From positions 13,251 through 77,250 of the forward strand of contig DAOKYT010000005.1 in the NCBI GenBank assembly GCA_035326025.1: DNA of 64,000 bases. Direction: 5' to 3'. The translations under genes were made by a program, and so were the position numbers. Source of the stretch: Amarobacter sp035326025 (GTDB taxonomy: Bacteria; Chloroflexota; Dehalococcoidia; Tepidiformales; Tepidiformaceae). Every line of letters starts with the position of its first letter. Within the stretch, counting starts at the first letter, position 1. Of this stretch, positions 8,777 to 17,302 are shown piece after piece. The notes under the pieces were generated by a model that saw only the letters and a list, made by a program, of their open reading frames with translations, was not told the DNA's origin and searched no databases.

Positions 8777-10009
8777 ATGACCGAGTCGTACTGGACCCCC
8801 GAAACCATCGATGACATGGTCAGTGCGCGCGCGAAAATCCTCGGCCCGGCCGTGTGGACTGCCGCCACGCCCGACCCGCGGAACCTCATCTCCTTCGCCG
8901 GGGGCCTCCCCGATATCCCCTCCCTCCCCGGCGAACAGCTCCTGCGGGCTGCTCGCACGGTCATCGAACGCGAGCAAAAAGAGGCCCTGGAATACGGTGG
9001 CACCTACGGGCCGCTCCCCCTCCGCGAGGCGATCGCGTCGCGCTCCACGCGGATCGAGGGCATCCCTGTCTCTCGCGACAACGTGCTCATTGCCAGCGGT
9101 TCGGCCCACGCGATCGGCATGGTCTGCGAGACGCTCCTCGACCCGGGCGATTATGTCATGATCGAAAGCCCGAACTTCCCCGGAAGCATGCGCACCATCC
9201 GTTCCTTCGGCGCCCACCAGGTCGCCATCCCGATGGATGAATACGGTATGCGCACGGATGTCCTCGCGGCGGAGCTTCGCAAGCTGGCGGACCAGGGAAA
9301 GCGGGCAAAGTTCGTCTATTGCATCCCGACGCACCAGAACCCGGCCGGTTGCACGCTCGCGCTCGAACGGCGGCACGAGCTGCTCGAGATCGTCCGTGAG
9401 CACCGGACCTTCGTGCTGGAGGATGATGCCTATGGAGAACTCTGGTTCGAGACGCCACCGCCCCCCTCGATCTTCGCCCTCAGCAATGGAGACCACGGCA
9501 TCAAGGTCTCCAGCTTCTCGAAGATCATCGCCACAGGGCTGCGCATGGGCTGGATCACCGGTGCCCCGGCGCTCATTTCCCGTATCGCCGCCCTTCGCTA
9601 TGACATGGGCAGCAGCCCCTTCCTCGGCCGGGTCATCGCCGAGATGATCCGCAACGGCGACCTCGACCGGCACGTCGAGGACCTCCGGGGCATCTACCTG
9701 CGCAAGCTCGAACGCGTGGAGGCGGCGCTGGCAAGGTACTGCGCCGGCTACTGCAGCTACGTCCGGCCCCTCGGCGGTTTCTTCCTCTGGCTCCAGTTGC
9801 GCCCCGGCATAAGCTCCCGCGATGTCCAGCTGGCCGCCAACGAGCGCGGCGTGATCGTGGGGCAGGGGCCGCAGTTCTTCGCTGATGGCCAGGCGACCAA
9901 CCACCTGCGGCTCGCCTTCAGCTACGTCGCGATGGAGGAAATCGAGGAAGGCATTCACCGCCTGGGCGAAGCCATGGCCGAGGTGGCCGCGCGCCCGGCC
10001 GCGAAGTAG
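8777..10009 (+). CDS. PLP-dependent aminotransferase, class I/II (2-aminoadipate aminotransferase-like)
   Basis: Fold-type I aminotransferase of 410 residues. It shows SGSAHAIG at the cofactor phosphate loop, the conserved Asn in PTHQNPAG, the pyridoxal-contacting Asp of EDDAYGELWF, the Schiff-base Lys in SSFSKIIATGLRMGW and the substrate-carboxylate Arg in HLRLAFSY. This matches the LysN/MocR-catalytic-domain branch that transaminates 2-aminoadipate, branched-chain or aromatic amino acids; the substrate is not readable. The ATG at 8777 is preferred over an in-frame TTG at 8747, because the TTG overlaps the probable -10 box TATACT. The gene is monocistronic and lies divergent to gltB. Confidence 0.88.
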   Translation: MTESYWTPETIDDMVSARAKILGPAVWTAATPDPRNLISFAGGLPDIPSLPGEQLLRAARTVIEREQKEALEYGGTYGPLPLREAIASRSTRIEGIPVSRDNVLIASGSAHAIGMVCETLLDPGDYVMIESPNFPGSMRTIRSFGAHQVAIPMDEYGMRTDVLAAELRKLADQGKRAKFVYCIPTHQNPAGCTLALERRHELLEIVREHRTFVLEDDAYGELWFETPPPPSIFALSNGDHGIKVSSFSKIIATGLRMGWITGAPALISRIAALRYDMGSSPFLGRVIAEMIRNGDLDRHVEDLRGIYLRKLERVEAALARYCAGYCSYVRPLGGFFLWLQLRPGISSRDVQLAANERGVIVGQGPQFFADGQATNHLRLAFSYVAMEEIEEGIHRLGEAMAEVAARPAAK

Positions 10010-10177
10010 CCGCTGGAGCGCTTCGCGCCCGGTGCCCGTCGCATCGCCGCCCGGGCTCCGGCCGCTCGCGTGCCCGATCCCCGCTTCCGGACCGGGTCTG
10101 CGCTCCACTGCCCGGATGACTTCCGAGGCGCAGCGCCGCGGAGGCCGCTTCCGGTGGGCCTGCGTGCCGCCGCCTCG

Positions 10178-10185
10178 TATAGACT
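10178..10185 (+). promoter_or_regulatory. -10-like box for the M16 peptidase gene
   Basis: TATAGACT lies 31 bases before the chosen ATG at 10217. It overlaps two TAnnnT hexamers (TATAGA, TAGACT). No clear -35 is seen. The same TAGACT hexamer recurs at 27586, 33899 (minus strand) and 38401, always just before a gene. Confidence 0.45.
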
Positions 10186-10216
10186 GTCCGGGATACCGAC
10201 ATGGCGAGAGCGCGAC

Positions 10217-12988
10217 ATGCAGATCCTCCCCGAATCCAACGACGTCGTCCCCTTCCCGGCCATCGAGCACACGCTGCCAAACGGGCTGCGCGTGCTCGCG
10301 CTGAACACGGGCTACCCCAACCTCGTGTCGCTCCAGATCCCGGTGCAGGCAGGTTCGCGAAACGAAATCGAACCGGGAAAATCGGGGTTCGCCCACTTCT
10401 TCGAACACATGATGTTCCGCGGCACCGAACGCTACCCGGCCGGCGTTTACCAGGAGATCGTGACTCGCTCGGGCGCCCGCCAGAACGCCTATACCACCGA
10501 CGACTACACGAACTACCACCTGACTTTCGCGAAGGACGACCTGGAGACCATCCTCGAAATCGAAGCTGACCGCTTCATGAACCTGGCCTACAGCGAGGCC
10601 GACTTCAAGACGGAAGCCCGGGCCGTGCTTGGCGAATACAACAAGAGCGCGGCCGACCCGCTCACCAAGCTCATCGAAGTCCAGCGCGACCATGCCTTCA
10701 GCATCCATCCCTACAAGCACACCACCATGGGCTTCATCGCCGACATCGAAGACATGCCCAACCAGTTCGAGTACTCGAAGACCTTCTTCCAGCGCTGGTA
10801 CCGCCCCGGCTACACCACCGTCATCGTCGCGGGCGACGTCGACCCGGAGGCGGCCGTGCTCCTTGTCGAGAAGCACTGGGGGGCGTGGCAGCCTGGCCAC
10901 ATTCAAGCCGTCGAGATCCCCCAGGAGCCTCCTCATGTCGAGCCGGCCGTGGTCCATCATCCCTGGGCCACGCCCACCCTGCCGTGGGTCTCCGTTGCCT
11001 TCCACGGTCCCCGGTTTTCCGCAACCGCCCGTGACTACGCCGCCCTCGACGTGTTGCTCGACCTTCACTTCGGCGAGACCTCGGACCTCTTCCGGCGCCT
11101 GGTCGAGAAGGAGCAGGTCGTCGACCAGCTGTTCCCCTACCTGCCAGCGCAGCAGGACCCGGGATTGGCGACCGTGTTCGCCCGCGTGAAGCGCTTTGAG
11201 GACGTGCGTTACGTGCGTGACGCGATCGCCGGCACGTTCGCCCTGGCGCGCCGTGAACCGGTGGCCGCGAAGCGCCTGGCCGAGGCGAAATCCCACAATC
11301 GCTACGCCTTCGCACGCACGCTCGACAACTCCGAATCGATTGCAGCGACCCTTGCCCGGTTCGTGCGCTTCGAGCGGTCGTACTCCACGCTCAACCAGTT
11401 CTTCCGGACCATCGACGCCCTGGAGGTCGCGGACCTCGAAGCTGCCGCGGGCCGCTACCTGCGCGACGCGAACATGGTCGTCGCGCTGCTCTCCCACGAG
11501 ACTCCCGGGCCCGAACTGCTCACGGCGCCGTCGATCGAGAGCGGGCACGCCGGGAGCCCCACGCCGGTCCGGACCATCGCGCTCCCCTCCGCGTCACCGC
11601 TCGTGCGCTTCAAGCTCCTGTTCGGAACCGGCTCGGCATACGACCCGCCCGGCAAGGAAGGCCTCGCGGCGCTCGCCGCCGCGATGATCGCCGAAGCGGG
11701 CAGCCAGGACATGGCCTTCGACGAGATCACCCGCGCGCTCTTTCCGCTGGCCGCGTCGTTTTCGGCACAGGTCGACCGCGAGATGACCACCTTCACCGGC
11801 GTAGCGCACATCGATACGCTCGCCGAGTTCCTTGCCATTGCCCTCCCGCAGCTGACGCGCCCGGGCTTCCGCGACGAGGACTTCCAGAGGCTCAAGGCGA
11901 TCCAGCTCAACGAGCTGGTACAGGACCTTCGCTCGAACAATGAGGAGGAGCTCGGGAAAGAGCGCCTGCAGGAGCTGCTTTTCGCCGGCACGCCCTACGG
12001 CCATCCCACTCCCGGGACGGTGGCCGGCATCGAGTCCATCAGTCTCGATGATGTCCGGGCGTTCGTCGCCTCGAGCTACACCCGCTCGAACCTGGTGGTT
12101 GGCACCGCCGGCAACGTGTCAGCGGCTGCGTCGGCAGCACTTCAGCGCGCGTTGGCCGCGCTTCCCGAAGGGGCGCCGCGGCAGCCCGCAACGGTCGTTC
12201 CCCGGGAATTGGCCGGCCTGGAGGTGGAGATCGTCAGGAAGGACACACGCTCGGTCGCGATATCGTTCGGCCACCCGATCGAGGTTCGCCGCGGCCATCC
12301 CGACTTCGTGGCGCTCTGGCTGGCGAGGGCATGGCTCGGCGAGCACCGGGCGTCCCACGGGCGCCTGTACAACCGCATCCGCGAAGTCCGCGGCATGAAC
12401 TACGGCGACTATGCCTACATCGAGGCGTTTCCGCGCGGCATGTACCAGGTCTTCCCCGACCCCAACCTGGGCCGGCGGGCCCAGGCCTTCGAGGTGTGGC
12501 TGCGCCCGTTGCGGCCCGAACAGGCCGTCTTTGCGTTAAAGTTAGCCATGTACGAGCTTCGCAACCTCGTCCGGGACGGCATCTCGGAGGCAGATTTCGA
12601 GACCACCCGCGAGTACCTGGCGAAGAACGTCTTCGTGATGACGAAGACCCAGGACCAGCAGCTCGGCTATGCGCTCGACAGCGACTGGTACGGAATTCCG
12701 GAGTTCACGGCGTATGTCCGGGGCGAACTCGCGAAGCTCACCGCCGAACGCGTGAACGACGCGGTCCGGCGCCACCTCTCGTGGCACAACCTGCAGGTGG
12801 TGATGATCGCCGCCGATCCGGAGGCGCTCCGCGAGCAACTGCTTTCGCCACAGCCGGCGACCATCACCTATGACGGCGAAAAGCCCGCCGAGCTGCTGGC
12901 GGAGGACCGTATTGTGGGCGCCTACGAGCTGGGTCTGACGCCCGAGCGCATTCGTATCACGAACGTGGAAGACGTCTTCGCGTCGTGA
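10217..12988 (+). CDS. M16 family zinc metallopeptidase (pitrilysin/presequence-protease type)
   Basis: Single-chain M16 peptidase of 923 residues with two tandem halves. The inverted zinc motif HFFEH is at residues 60-64, with the third ligand Glu 76 residues later in EARAVLGE (near 140). The C-terminal half contains the M16 Arg-Tyr region (GRLYNRIREVRGMNYGDYAY) that closes the clamshell. Length and architecture resemble M16B/C presequence-protease-like enzymes degrading oligopeptides; there is no obvious signal peptide. ATG 10217 begins exactly at the conserved N-terminus; the frame is open upstream to 10070, but that stretch contains the promoter-like TATAGACT at 10178-10185. Upstream bases 10010-10216 hold nothing else recognisable. 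Confidence 0.92.
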   Translation: MQILPESNDVVPFPAIEHTLPNGLRVLALNTGYPNLVSLQIPVQAGSRNEIEPGKSGFAHFFEHMMFRGTERYPAGVYQEIVTRSGARQNAYTTDDYTNYHLTFAKDDLETILEIEADRFMNLAYSEADFKTEARAVLGEYNKSAADPLTKLIEVQRDHAFSIHPYKHTTMGFIADIEDMPNQFEYSKTFFQRWYRPGYTTVIVAGDVDPEAAVLLVEKHWGAWQPGHIQAVEIPQEPPHVEPAVVHHPWATPTLPWVSVAFHGPRFSATARDYAALDVLLDLHFGETSDLFRRLVEKEQVVDQLFPYLPAQQDPGLATVFARVKRFEDVRYVRDAIAGTFALARREPVAAKRLAEAKSHNRYAFARTLDNSESIAATLARFVRFERSYSTLNQFFRTIDALEVADLEAAAGRYLRDANMVVALLSHETPGPELLTAPSIESGHAGSPTPVRTIALPSASPLVRFKLLFGTGSAYDPPGKEGLAALAAAMIAEAGSQDMAFDEITRALFPLAASFSAQVDREMTTFTGVAHIDTLAEFLAIALPQLTRPGFRDEDFQRLKAIQLNELVQDLRSNNEEELGKERLQELLFAGTPYGHPTPGTVAGIESISLDDVRAFVASSYTRSNLVVGTAGNVSAAASAALQRALAALPEGAPRQPATVVPRELAGLEVEIVRKDTRSVAISFGHPIEVRRGHPDFVALWLARAWLGEHRASHGRLYNRIREVRGMNYGDYAYIEAFPRGMYQVFPDPNLGRRAQAFEVWLRPLRPEQAVFALKLAMYELRNLVRDGISEADFETTREYLAKNVFVMTKTQDQQLGYALDSDWYGIPEFTAYVRGELAKLTAERVNDAVRRHLSWHNLQVVMIAADPEALREQLLSPQPATITYDGEKPAELLAEDRIVGAYELGLTPERIRITNVEDVFAS

Positions 12989-13248
12989 TCCGCCGCAAGC
13001 CGCATCAACTTCCTTTGGAACGCGGCGGGGATCGTGCCGCAAGAGGACGACTACATGTCCCGCGGCGCCAATCAGGAGGAGCCCTTCCCGGCGCATTCGA
13101 TCCAGAGCCCCGGTGACTTCTCCGGGGCCGCGCCGGACGATCCGGTTTCGGCCTCCCGCGAGGTTCCCGCGCCACTCTCCCGGAGTTCGGCTACCTGGTC
13201 GATCCGGCGAAGAACCCGGTCGCGGCGGCAGAGCGGCCGTGGTTCGAA
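12989..13248. other. convergent intergenic region, no gene recognised
   Basis: This 260-base stretch separates the ends of two convergent genes. An ATG at 13055 with an AGAGGA Shine-Dalgarno opens an 88-codon + strand frame, but it runs 73 bases into the opposite gene, and its second half is the reverse of that gene's coding frame. The product has no recognisable motif. I regard it as probable non-coding or decayed sequence. Confidence 0.3.
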
Positions 13249-15309
13249 TCAGGCAAGCTGTGCCGCAAGTTCCTCGGCGGTGCTGGCCGGCACCCGGCAG
13301 GTCATGTTCTCGCACACGTAGGCCAGGGGCTGGCCCGCCGGCGCCCGGCCTTCAAAAATCGGCAGCCCCTCGCCATCCGAGCTCGGCGCGATCACGGTCC
13401 AGGGCAAGAAGCTCCGCGCGATGGCCTGCTCGAGCGGACGCCGTTCCAGGGCGCCGCCGACGATCGCAATTTCGCGATGCGGCGAAAGCGCAAACTCCAT
13501 CGCCTGCAGGATCGTGCCAAACCCGGTGGCCGCCTGGAGCAGATGGTCAGCCACGTTCGACACCACCTCGTCAACCACGTGTTCCCAGGCGGCGGGACCG
13601 TAGTACCGGCCCATCCACAGCGCGAACAACGCGGCCGCCCCATTTCCGGAGGGGGTTGCCGCATCAAAGAACGGCTTCTGCCTGACGATGAGCGGCTCGC
13701 CATCAACCGCGGTCTCGTAGAACCCGCCCCGCTCTGCGTCGCGGAATCGCTTGAGGATGTGGTCAAGGAGGTCGCGGGCCCACTCCAGGTGGTCGAGCTC
13801 GCCGGTCAGCTTGTACAGCTCCACCAGGCCCAGGCCCAGGTAGGCGTAGTCCTCCAGCATCCCCTCCACCTTCGCGATTCCACCCTTCCACGTGTGCAGC
13901 AGCCGGCCGTCGCGCCAGCAGGATTCGCGCAGGAAGGCGGCGAGGCGTACCGCCGCCAGCCCGTACTCAGGCTCGTCAAGGACCCGCGCCGCCTCGGCCA
14001 ACGCCGCGAGCGCCAGGCCGTTCCACGACGTGAGGACCTTGTCATCGAGGCCCGGCCGGACGCGCTGCTCGCGCGCCTGGAGCAACCGCGCCTGGATCCC
14101 GTCCATGCGGTCGAGAAGCTGCTCCTCACCCAAACCAAAGCGCGAAAGCAGGTTCGCCACGTCCGGTCTGGCGCTCAGGACGTTCCGCCCGGTCAGTTCC
14201 GGGTGGTGCGGGTCATGGAAGTTCCCCTCTGGCGTGAGGCCGTACCACCCAACGGCGAGGTCAGTGTCGTCGCCCAGCACCTCGCGCACCTGGTCGATCG
14301 TCCAGACGTAGTATTTTCCCTCGATGCCCTCGCTGTCGGCGTCGAGGGCCGCGTGGAAGCCGCCCGCCGGGTCCTGCATCTCGCGGAGGAGGAAGTCGAG
14401 CGTCTCCCGCGCGATGCGGGCAAGTCCCTCGTCCCGGGTCAACTGGTAGGCGTGGAGGTAGAGCCGGGCGAGCTGGGCATTGTCGTAGAGCATCTTTTCG
14501 AAGTGCGGGACCAGCCACCGCTCGTCGACACTGTAGCGCGCGAAGCCGCCGCCGAGCTGGTCGTATATGCCCCCGGTGGCCATGGCCCGGAGTGTGTGCA
14601 GCACCATCTCCAGGGCGGCCTGGCCAGTCTCGGTCGACCGCCCATCGCGGTAATGGACCGCGAGGAGGAACTCAAGGTTCGAAGGGCTCGGGAACTTCGG
14701 TGCCGTGCCAATTCCACCCCAGGTCGTGTCGTAGTGTTCCGCCATCCGCTCCACGGCCGCGTTCGTGGTCTCGTGAGAGATCGGCGCCCCCGGCCCCGCC
14801 ACGCGCGCCGCGGCCTGCCGCAGATGGCCGGCCAGGCCCTGGGCCGATTCCAGGACTTGCTCCCGTTCCTGGGTCCACTTTTCGTGCAGGAACTGGAGCA
14901 CGCGAGGAAACCCCGGGCGGCCGTGGCTATCCTCGGGCGGGAAGTACGTCCCCGCATGGAACGGCTGGCCGTCGGGAGTCATGAACACGGTCATCGGCCA
15001 CCCGCCCGAGCCGGTGACCGCCTGCACGGCGGTCATATACACGCTATCGACATCCGGCCGCTCCTCCCGGTCGACCTTGATGTTCACGAAATAGCGGTTC
15101 ATCAGGTCCGCCGTTGCCGGGTCCTCGAACGATTCGTGCGCCATCACGTGGCACCAGTGGCACGAGCTATACCCAATGGAGAGCAGGATCGGCTTGTCCT
15201 CGGCGCGCGCCTTCGCAAACGCCTCGTCTCCCCACGGGTACCAGTCGACCGGGTTCCCGGCATGCTGCAGCAGGTAGGGGCTCGTTTCGTGGGCGAGTCG
15301 ATTTGGCAT
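13249..15309 (-). CDS. DUF255 thioredoxin-fold protein (YyaL/SPATA20 family)
   Basis: A 686-residue protein with an N-terminal thioredoxin-like domain carrying SSCHWCHVMAHESFED (C50-x-x-C53). It is followed by the DREERPDVD motif and a long alpha/alpha-barrel resembling N-acylglucosamine 2-epimerase/six-hairpin folds (GGIYDQLGGGFARYSVD; HFEKMLYDNAQLA). Function in bacteria is not established; a redox or isomerase role has been suggested from the fold. ATG 15309 begins directly at the family N-terminus (MPNRLAHETSPYL). A TACGCT hexamer ends 7 bases before this ATG, predicting a leaderless transcript. Confidence 0.9.
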   Translation of the reverse strand: MPNRLAHETSPYLLQHAGNPVDWYPWGDEAFAKARAEDKPILLSIGYSSCHWCHVMAHESFEDPATADLMNRYFVNIKVDREERPDVDSVYMTAVQAVTGSGGWPMTVFMTPDGQPFHAGTYFPPEDSHGRPGFPRVLQFLHEKWTQEREQVLESAQGLAGHLRQAAARVAGPGAPISHETTNAAVERMAEHYDTTWGGIGTAPKFPSPSNLEFLLAVHYRDGRSTETGQAALEMVLHTLRAMATGGIYDQLGGGFARYSVDERWLVPHFEKMLYDNAQLARLYLHAYQLTRDEGLARIARETLDFLLREMQDPAGGFHAALDADSEGIEGKYYVWTIDQVREVLGDDTDLAVGWYGLTPEGNFHDPHHPELTGRNVLSARPDVANLLSRFGLGEEQLLDRMDGIQARLLQAREQRVRPGLDDKVLTSWNGLALAALAEAARVLDEPEYGLAAVRLAAFLRESCWRDGRLLHTWKGGIAKVEGMLEDYAYLGLGLVELYKLTGELDHLEWARDLLDHILKRFRDAERGGFYETAVDGEPLIVRQKPFFDAATPSGNGAAALFALWMGRYYGPAAWEHVVDEVVSNVADHLLQAATGFGTILQAMEFALSPHREIAIVGGALERRPLEQAIARSFLPWTVIAPSSDGEGLPIFEGRAPAGQPLAYVCENMTCRVPASTAEELAAQLA

Positions 15310-15316
15310 GGGATCG

Positions 15317-15322
15317 AGCGTA
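15317..15322 (-). promoter_or_regulatory. -10 box placed for a leaderless mRNA (DUF255 gene)
   Basis: Reading leftward, TACGCT is followed by 7 bases and then ATG at 15309. With a usual start 6-8 bases after a -10 box, transcription would begin at the start codon. Confidence 0.45.
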
Positions 15323-15520
15323 CAACATCGCCACGGCGGAGATTGCGCGGCGAACATGCATCCTTCCACCGTGGCCGGCCACGGACAGGGCAGCCGATCG
15401 CCGACCGCTTCGACCGCGGCGCCGCATCCTTCCCGGCACGTTCGCCACGCCGGTCATCCTGCCTCAGCCCGGGATCGATCGGCGTGCGTGATGTCGTGAG
15501 CGCCCTCGGCGGTGCCCCGG

Positions 15521-15526
15521 TATAGT
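15521..15526 (+). promoter_or_regulatory. -10 box for LLM oxidoreductase gene
   Basis: TATAGT lies 39 bases before the ATG at 15566, leaving room for a leader with a GGAGG Shine-Dalgarno (15552-15556). No good -35 is visible. The rest of 15310-15565 shows nothing else recognisable. Confidence 0.45.
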
Positions 15527-15565
15527 CCCTCCAGCACATCCACCGCACCACGGAGGCGAAACGTC

Positions 15566-16471
15566 ATGCAGATGCCCGCGGTTGCCCTCGCCGCCGCGCC
15601 GGGACGGCGCAAGTGGACCATCGAAACTGCCCGGCGGATCGAGAAGGCCGGCTTCCAGGGGATCTTTTGCGCCAGTTTCGGCGATGGCATGGGGCTCTGC
15701 CTTTCCATCGCCCACGCCACCAACGAAATCAAGTTCGGCACGTCGATTATGCCCATCTACTACCGTGTGCCGTTCGACCTTGCGCAATCGGCCGCCTACA
15801 TCCACGAAGTGAGCGACGGCCGCTTCTACCTGGGCATCGGCGTGAGCCACGCGCCCGCCAACGAGCGCCTGGGTGTGCGGACCGGCAAGCCGCTGAGCGA
15901 CATTCGGAGTTATGTCGAGAACATGCGGGCCGCCTCGCAACAGGTCGGCCCGCTGCCGCCCATCGTGCTTGCCACGCTGCGCAAGAAGATGGTCCAGCTC
16001 TCGGCCGAAATCGCGGAGGGCGCCGTCTGGGCCAACGCCTCACGCTCACATGTCCCGGACTCGCTGTCGCTCATCCCCGCCGAGAAGCGGAACGGCGACT
16101 TCTTCATCGGCAATATGATACCTACCTGCATCGACGACAACGATCCGGCCGCCGCCGCGAACGTGATGAAGCGGGCGCTCACGGGATACGTGATGCTGCC
16201 GAACTACCGCAATTACTGGAAGGAAGCGGGCTACACCGCGGAGATGGAGGCCATCGAGGCCGCCCTCGCCCGCGGCGACCGCGACGCCCTGCCCGGGCTG
16301 ATGACCGAGCGCTGGCTCTCCGATGCGACGCTCCACGGCACGAGGAAGCAGGTCCTCGAGGGCCTTGAGGCCTGGTTCGCCGCGGGGGTGAAGACGCCGA
16401 TCCTCGTGCCCTCGTCCACGAGTGGAGGGCAGGTGAAGGCGTTCGAGGAGCTCTTCGCGGCCTTCGCCTGA
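15566..16471 (+). CDS. LLM-class flavin-dependent oxidoreductase
   Basis: A 301-residue luciferase-like TIM-barrel monooxygenase, the FMN- or F420-dependent family. Visible signatures include the N-terminal strand with AARRIEKAGFQGIFCASF-type spacing, the TSIMPIYYRVPFDLAQSAAYIHEVSDGRFYLGIG-type block near residues 60-95 (written here by its features only), and a GVKTPILVPSS strand near the C-terminus. Electron donor and substrate cannot be told from sequence. The start is supported by GGAGG ten bases upstream and by a -10 box (TATAGT) further up. The gene stands alone, 37 bases before an inositol-phosphatase-family gene. Confidence 0.85.
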   Translation: MQMPAVALAAAPGRRKWTIETARRIEKAGFQGIFCASFGDGMGLCLSIAHATNEIKFGTSIMPIYYRVPFDLAQSAAYIHEVSDGRFYLGIGVSHAPANERLGVRTGKPLSDIRSYVENMRAASQQVGPLPPIVLATLRKKMVQLSAEIAEGAVWANASRSHVPDSLSLIPAEKRNGDFFIGNMIPTCIDDNDPAAAANVMKRALTGYVMLPNYRNYWKEAGYTAEMEAIEAALARGDRDALPGLMTERWLSDATLHGTRKQVLEGLEAWFAAGVKTPILVPSSTSGGQVKAFEELFAAFA

Positions 16472-16508
16472 GCGTGCCCCCGGGGGCGGCGGCGGGCACA
16501 ATGGAGCC

Positions 16509-17276
16509 ATGCTCGCCGAGGAACTCCGCGTCGCCGTCGAAGCGGCCCGCACCGCCGGTGACGAGGTCGCACGCCTCCGCCGCGAGGGCGTGCGCTACGG
16601 CCGCAAGGAAGGCTGGGAGCTCGTCTCCGAGGCCGACATCCGGGCCGCGGAGATCCTCCACGAACAGCTCACTCGGGCCTTCCCATCCGATGGGTGGCTG
16701 AGCGAGGAACATACCGATACTGGCCACCGCCTCGATCGCGACCGGGTCTGGATCGTCGACCCCATCGACGGGACGCGCGAGTACCTGCAGGGCATCCCCG
16801 AGTACGCCATCTCCATCGGCCTGGCTATCGAGGGGCGCCCCGCCCTCGGCGTCGTCCTCAACCCGGCCAGCGGTGAACTCTTCGCCGCCGACTGCCTGGC
16901 CTCGGCCGAGCGCCCACCCACCCAACCCACGGGCTCGCCGTTCGATGTGCTCGTGGGCCGCGGCGAGCAGACACACGACGAGCTGCCGCCGCTTCCGCCC
17001 GGGGCAAAGCCACGCGGCGTGGGCAGCGTGGCGTATCGCCTGGCGCTCCTTTCGCGCGGTGAGGGCAATGCCGTCGTCACCGGCTACGGCCGCGCCGAAT
17101 GGGACGTGGCTGCTGGCGCCGCACTCTGCGTGGCCGCGGGGTTGCGCGTGACCGGCGTCCTGGGAGACCCGCTGGTGTTCAACCAGCCCGAGCCACACGT
17201 TCGCGGGCTTCTCGCGGCGGAACCCGGGCTCCACGGGCGACTCGGGGCGTTTCTGCGGCAGTTCCGCCGGGACTGA
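16509..17276 (+). CDS. inositol monophosphatase family protein (CysQ-like 3'(2'),5'-bisphosphate nucleotidase)
   Basis: A 255-residue metal-dependent phosphatase. The metal-binding motifs are WLSEEHTD near residue 65, WIVDPIDGTREY at 81-92 and WDVAAGAAL near 200, exactly the DPIDGT/WDxAAG pattern of the family. Within it the TREY segment after DPIDGT is typical of CysQ/BPNase, which removes 3'-phosphoadenosine 5'-phosphate formed during sulfate assimilation; inositol phosphate remains possible. A CACAAT -10-like hexamer (16497-16502) lies six bases before the ATG, again predicting a leaderless start. The gene is convergent with tilS, 26 bases apart. Confidence 0.85.
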   Translation: MLAEELRVAVEAARTAGDEVARLRREGVRYGRKEGWELVSEADIRAAEILHEQLTRAFPSDGWLSEEHTDTGHRLDRDRVWIVDPIDGTREYLQGIPEYAISIGLAIEGRPALGVVLNPASGELFAADCLASAERPPTQPTGSPFDVLVGRGEQTHDELPPLPPGAKPRGVGSVAYRLALLSRGEGNAVVTGYGRAEWDVAAGAALCVAAGLRVTGVLGDPLVFNQPEPHVRGLLAAEPGLHGRLGAFLRQFRRD

Positions 17277-17302
17277 ACCGAGCTCCTGCTGACAGGCGCC
17301 CG

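Noticed and set aside
8720..11548. Very long minus-strand open frame opposite the aminotransferase and M16 peptidase genes
   Set aside because: It is the reverse of strongly conserved coding sequence in a high-GC genome; it has no motif and no ribosome site.
13055..13321. Candidate 88-codon plus-strand gene with an AGAGGA site
   Set aside because: Overlaps the opposite DUF255 gene by 73 bases, and half of it is that gene's reverse frame; no motif.
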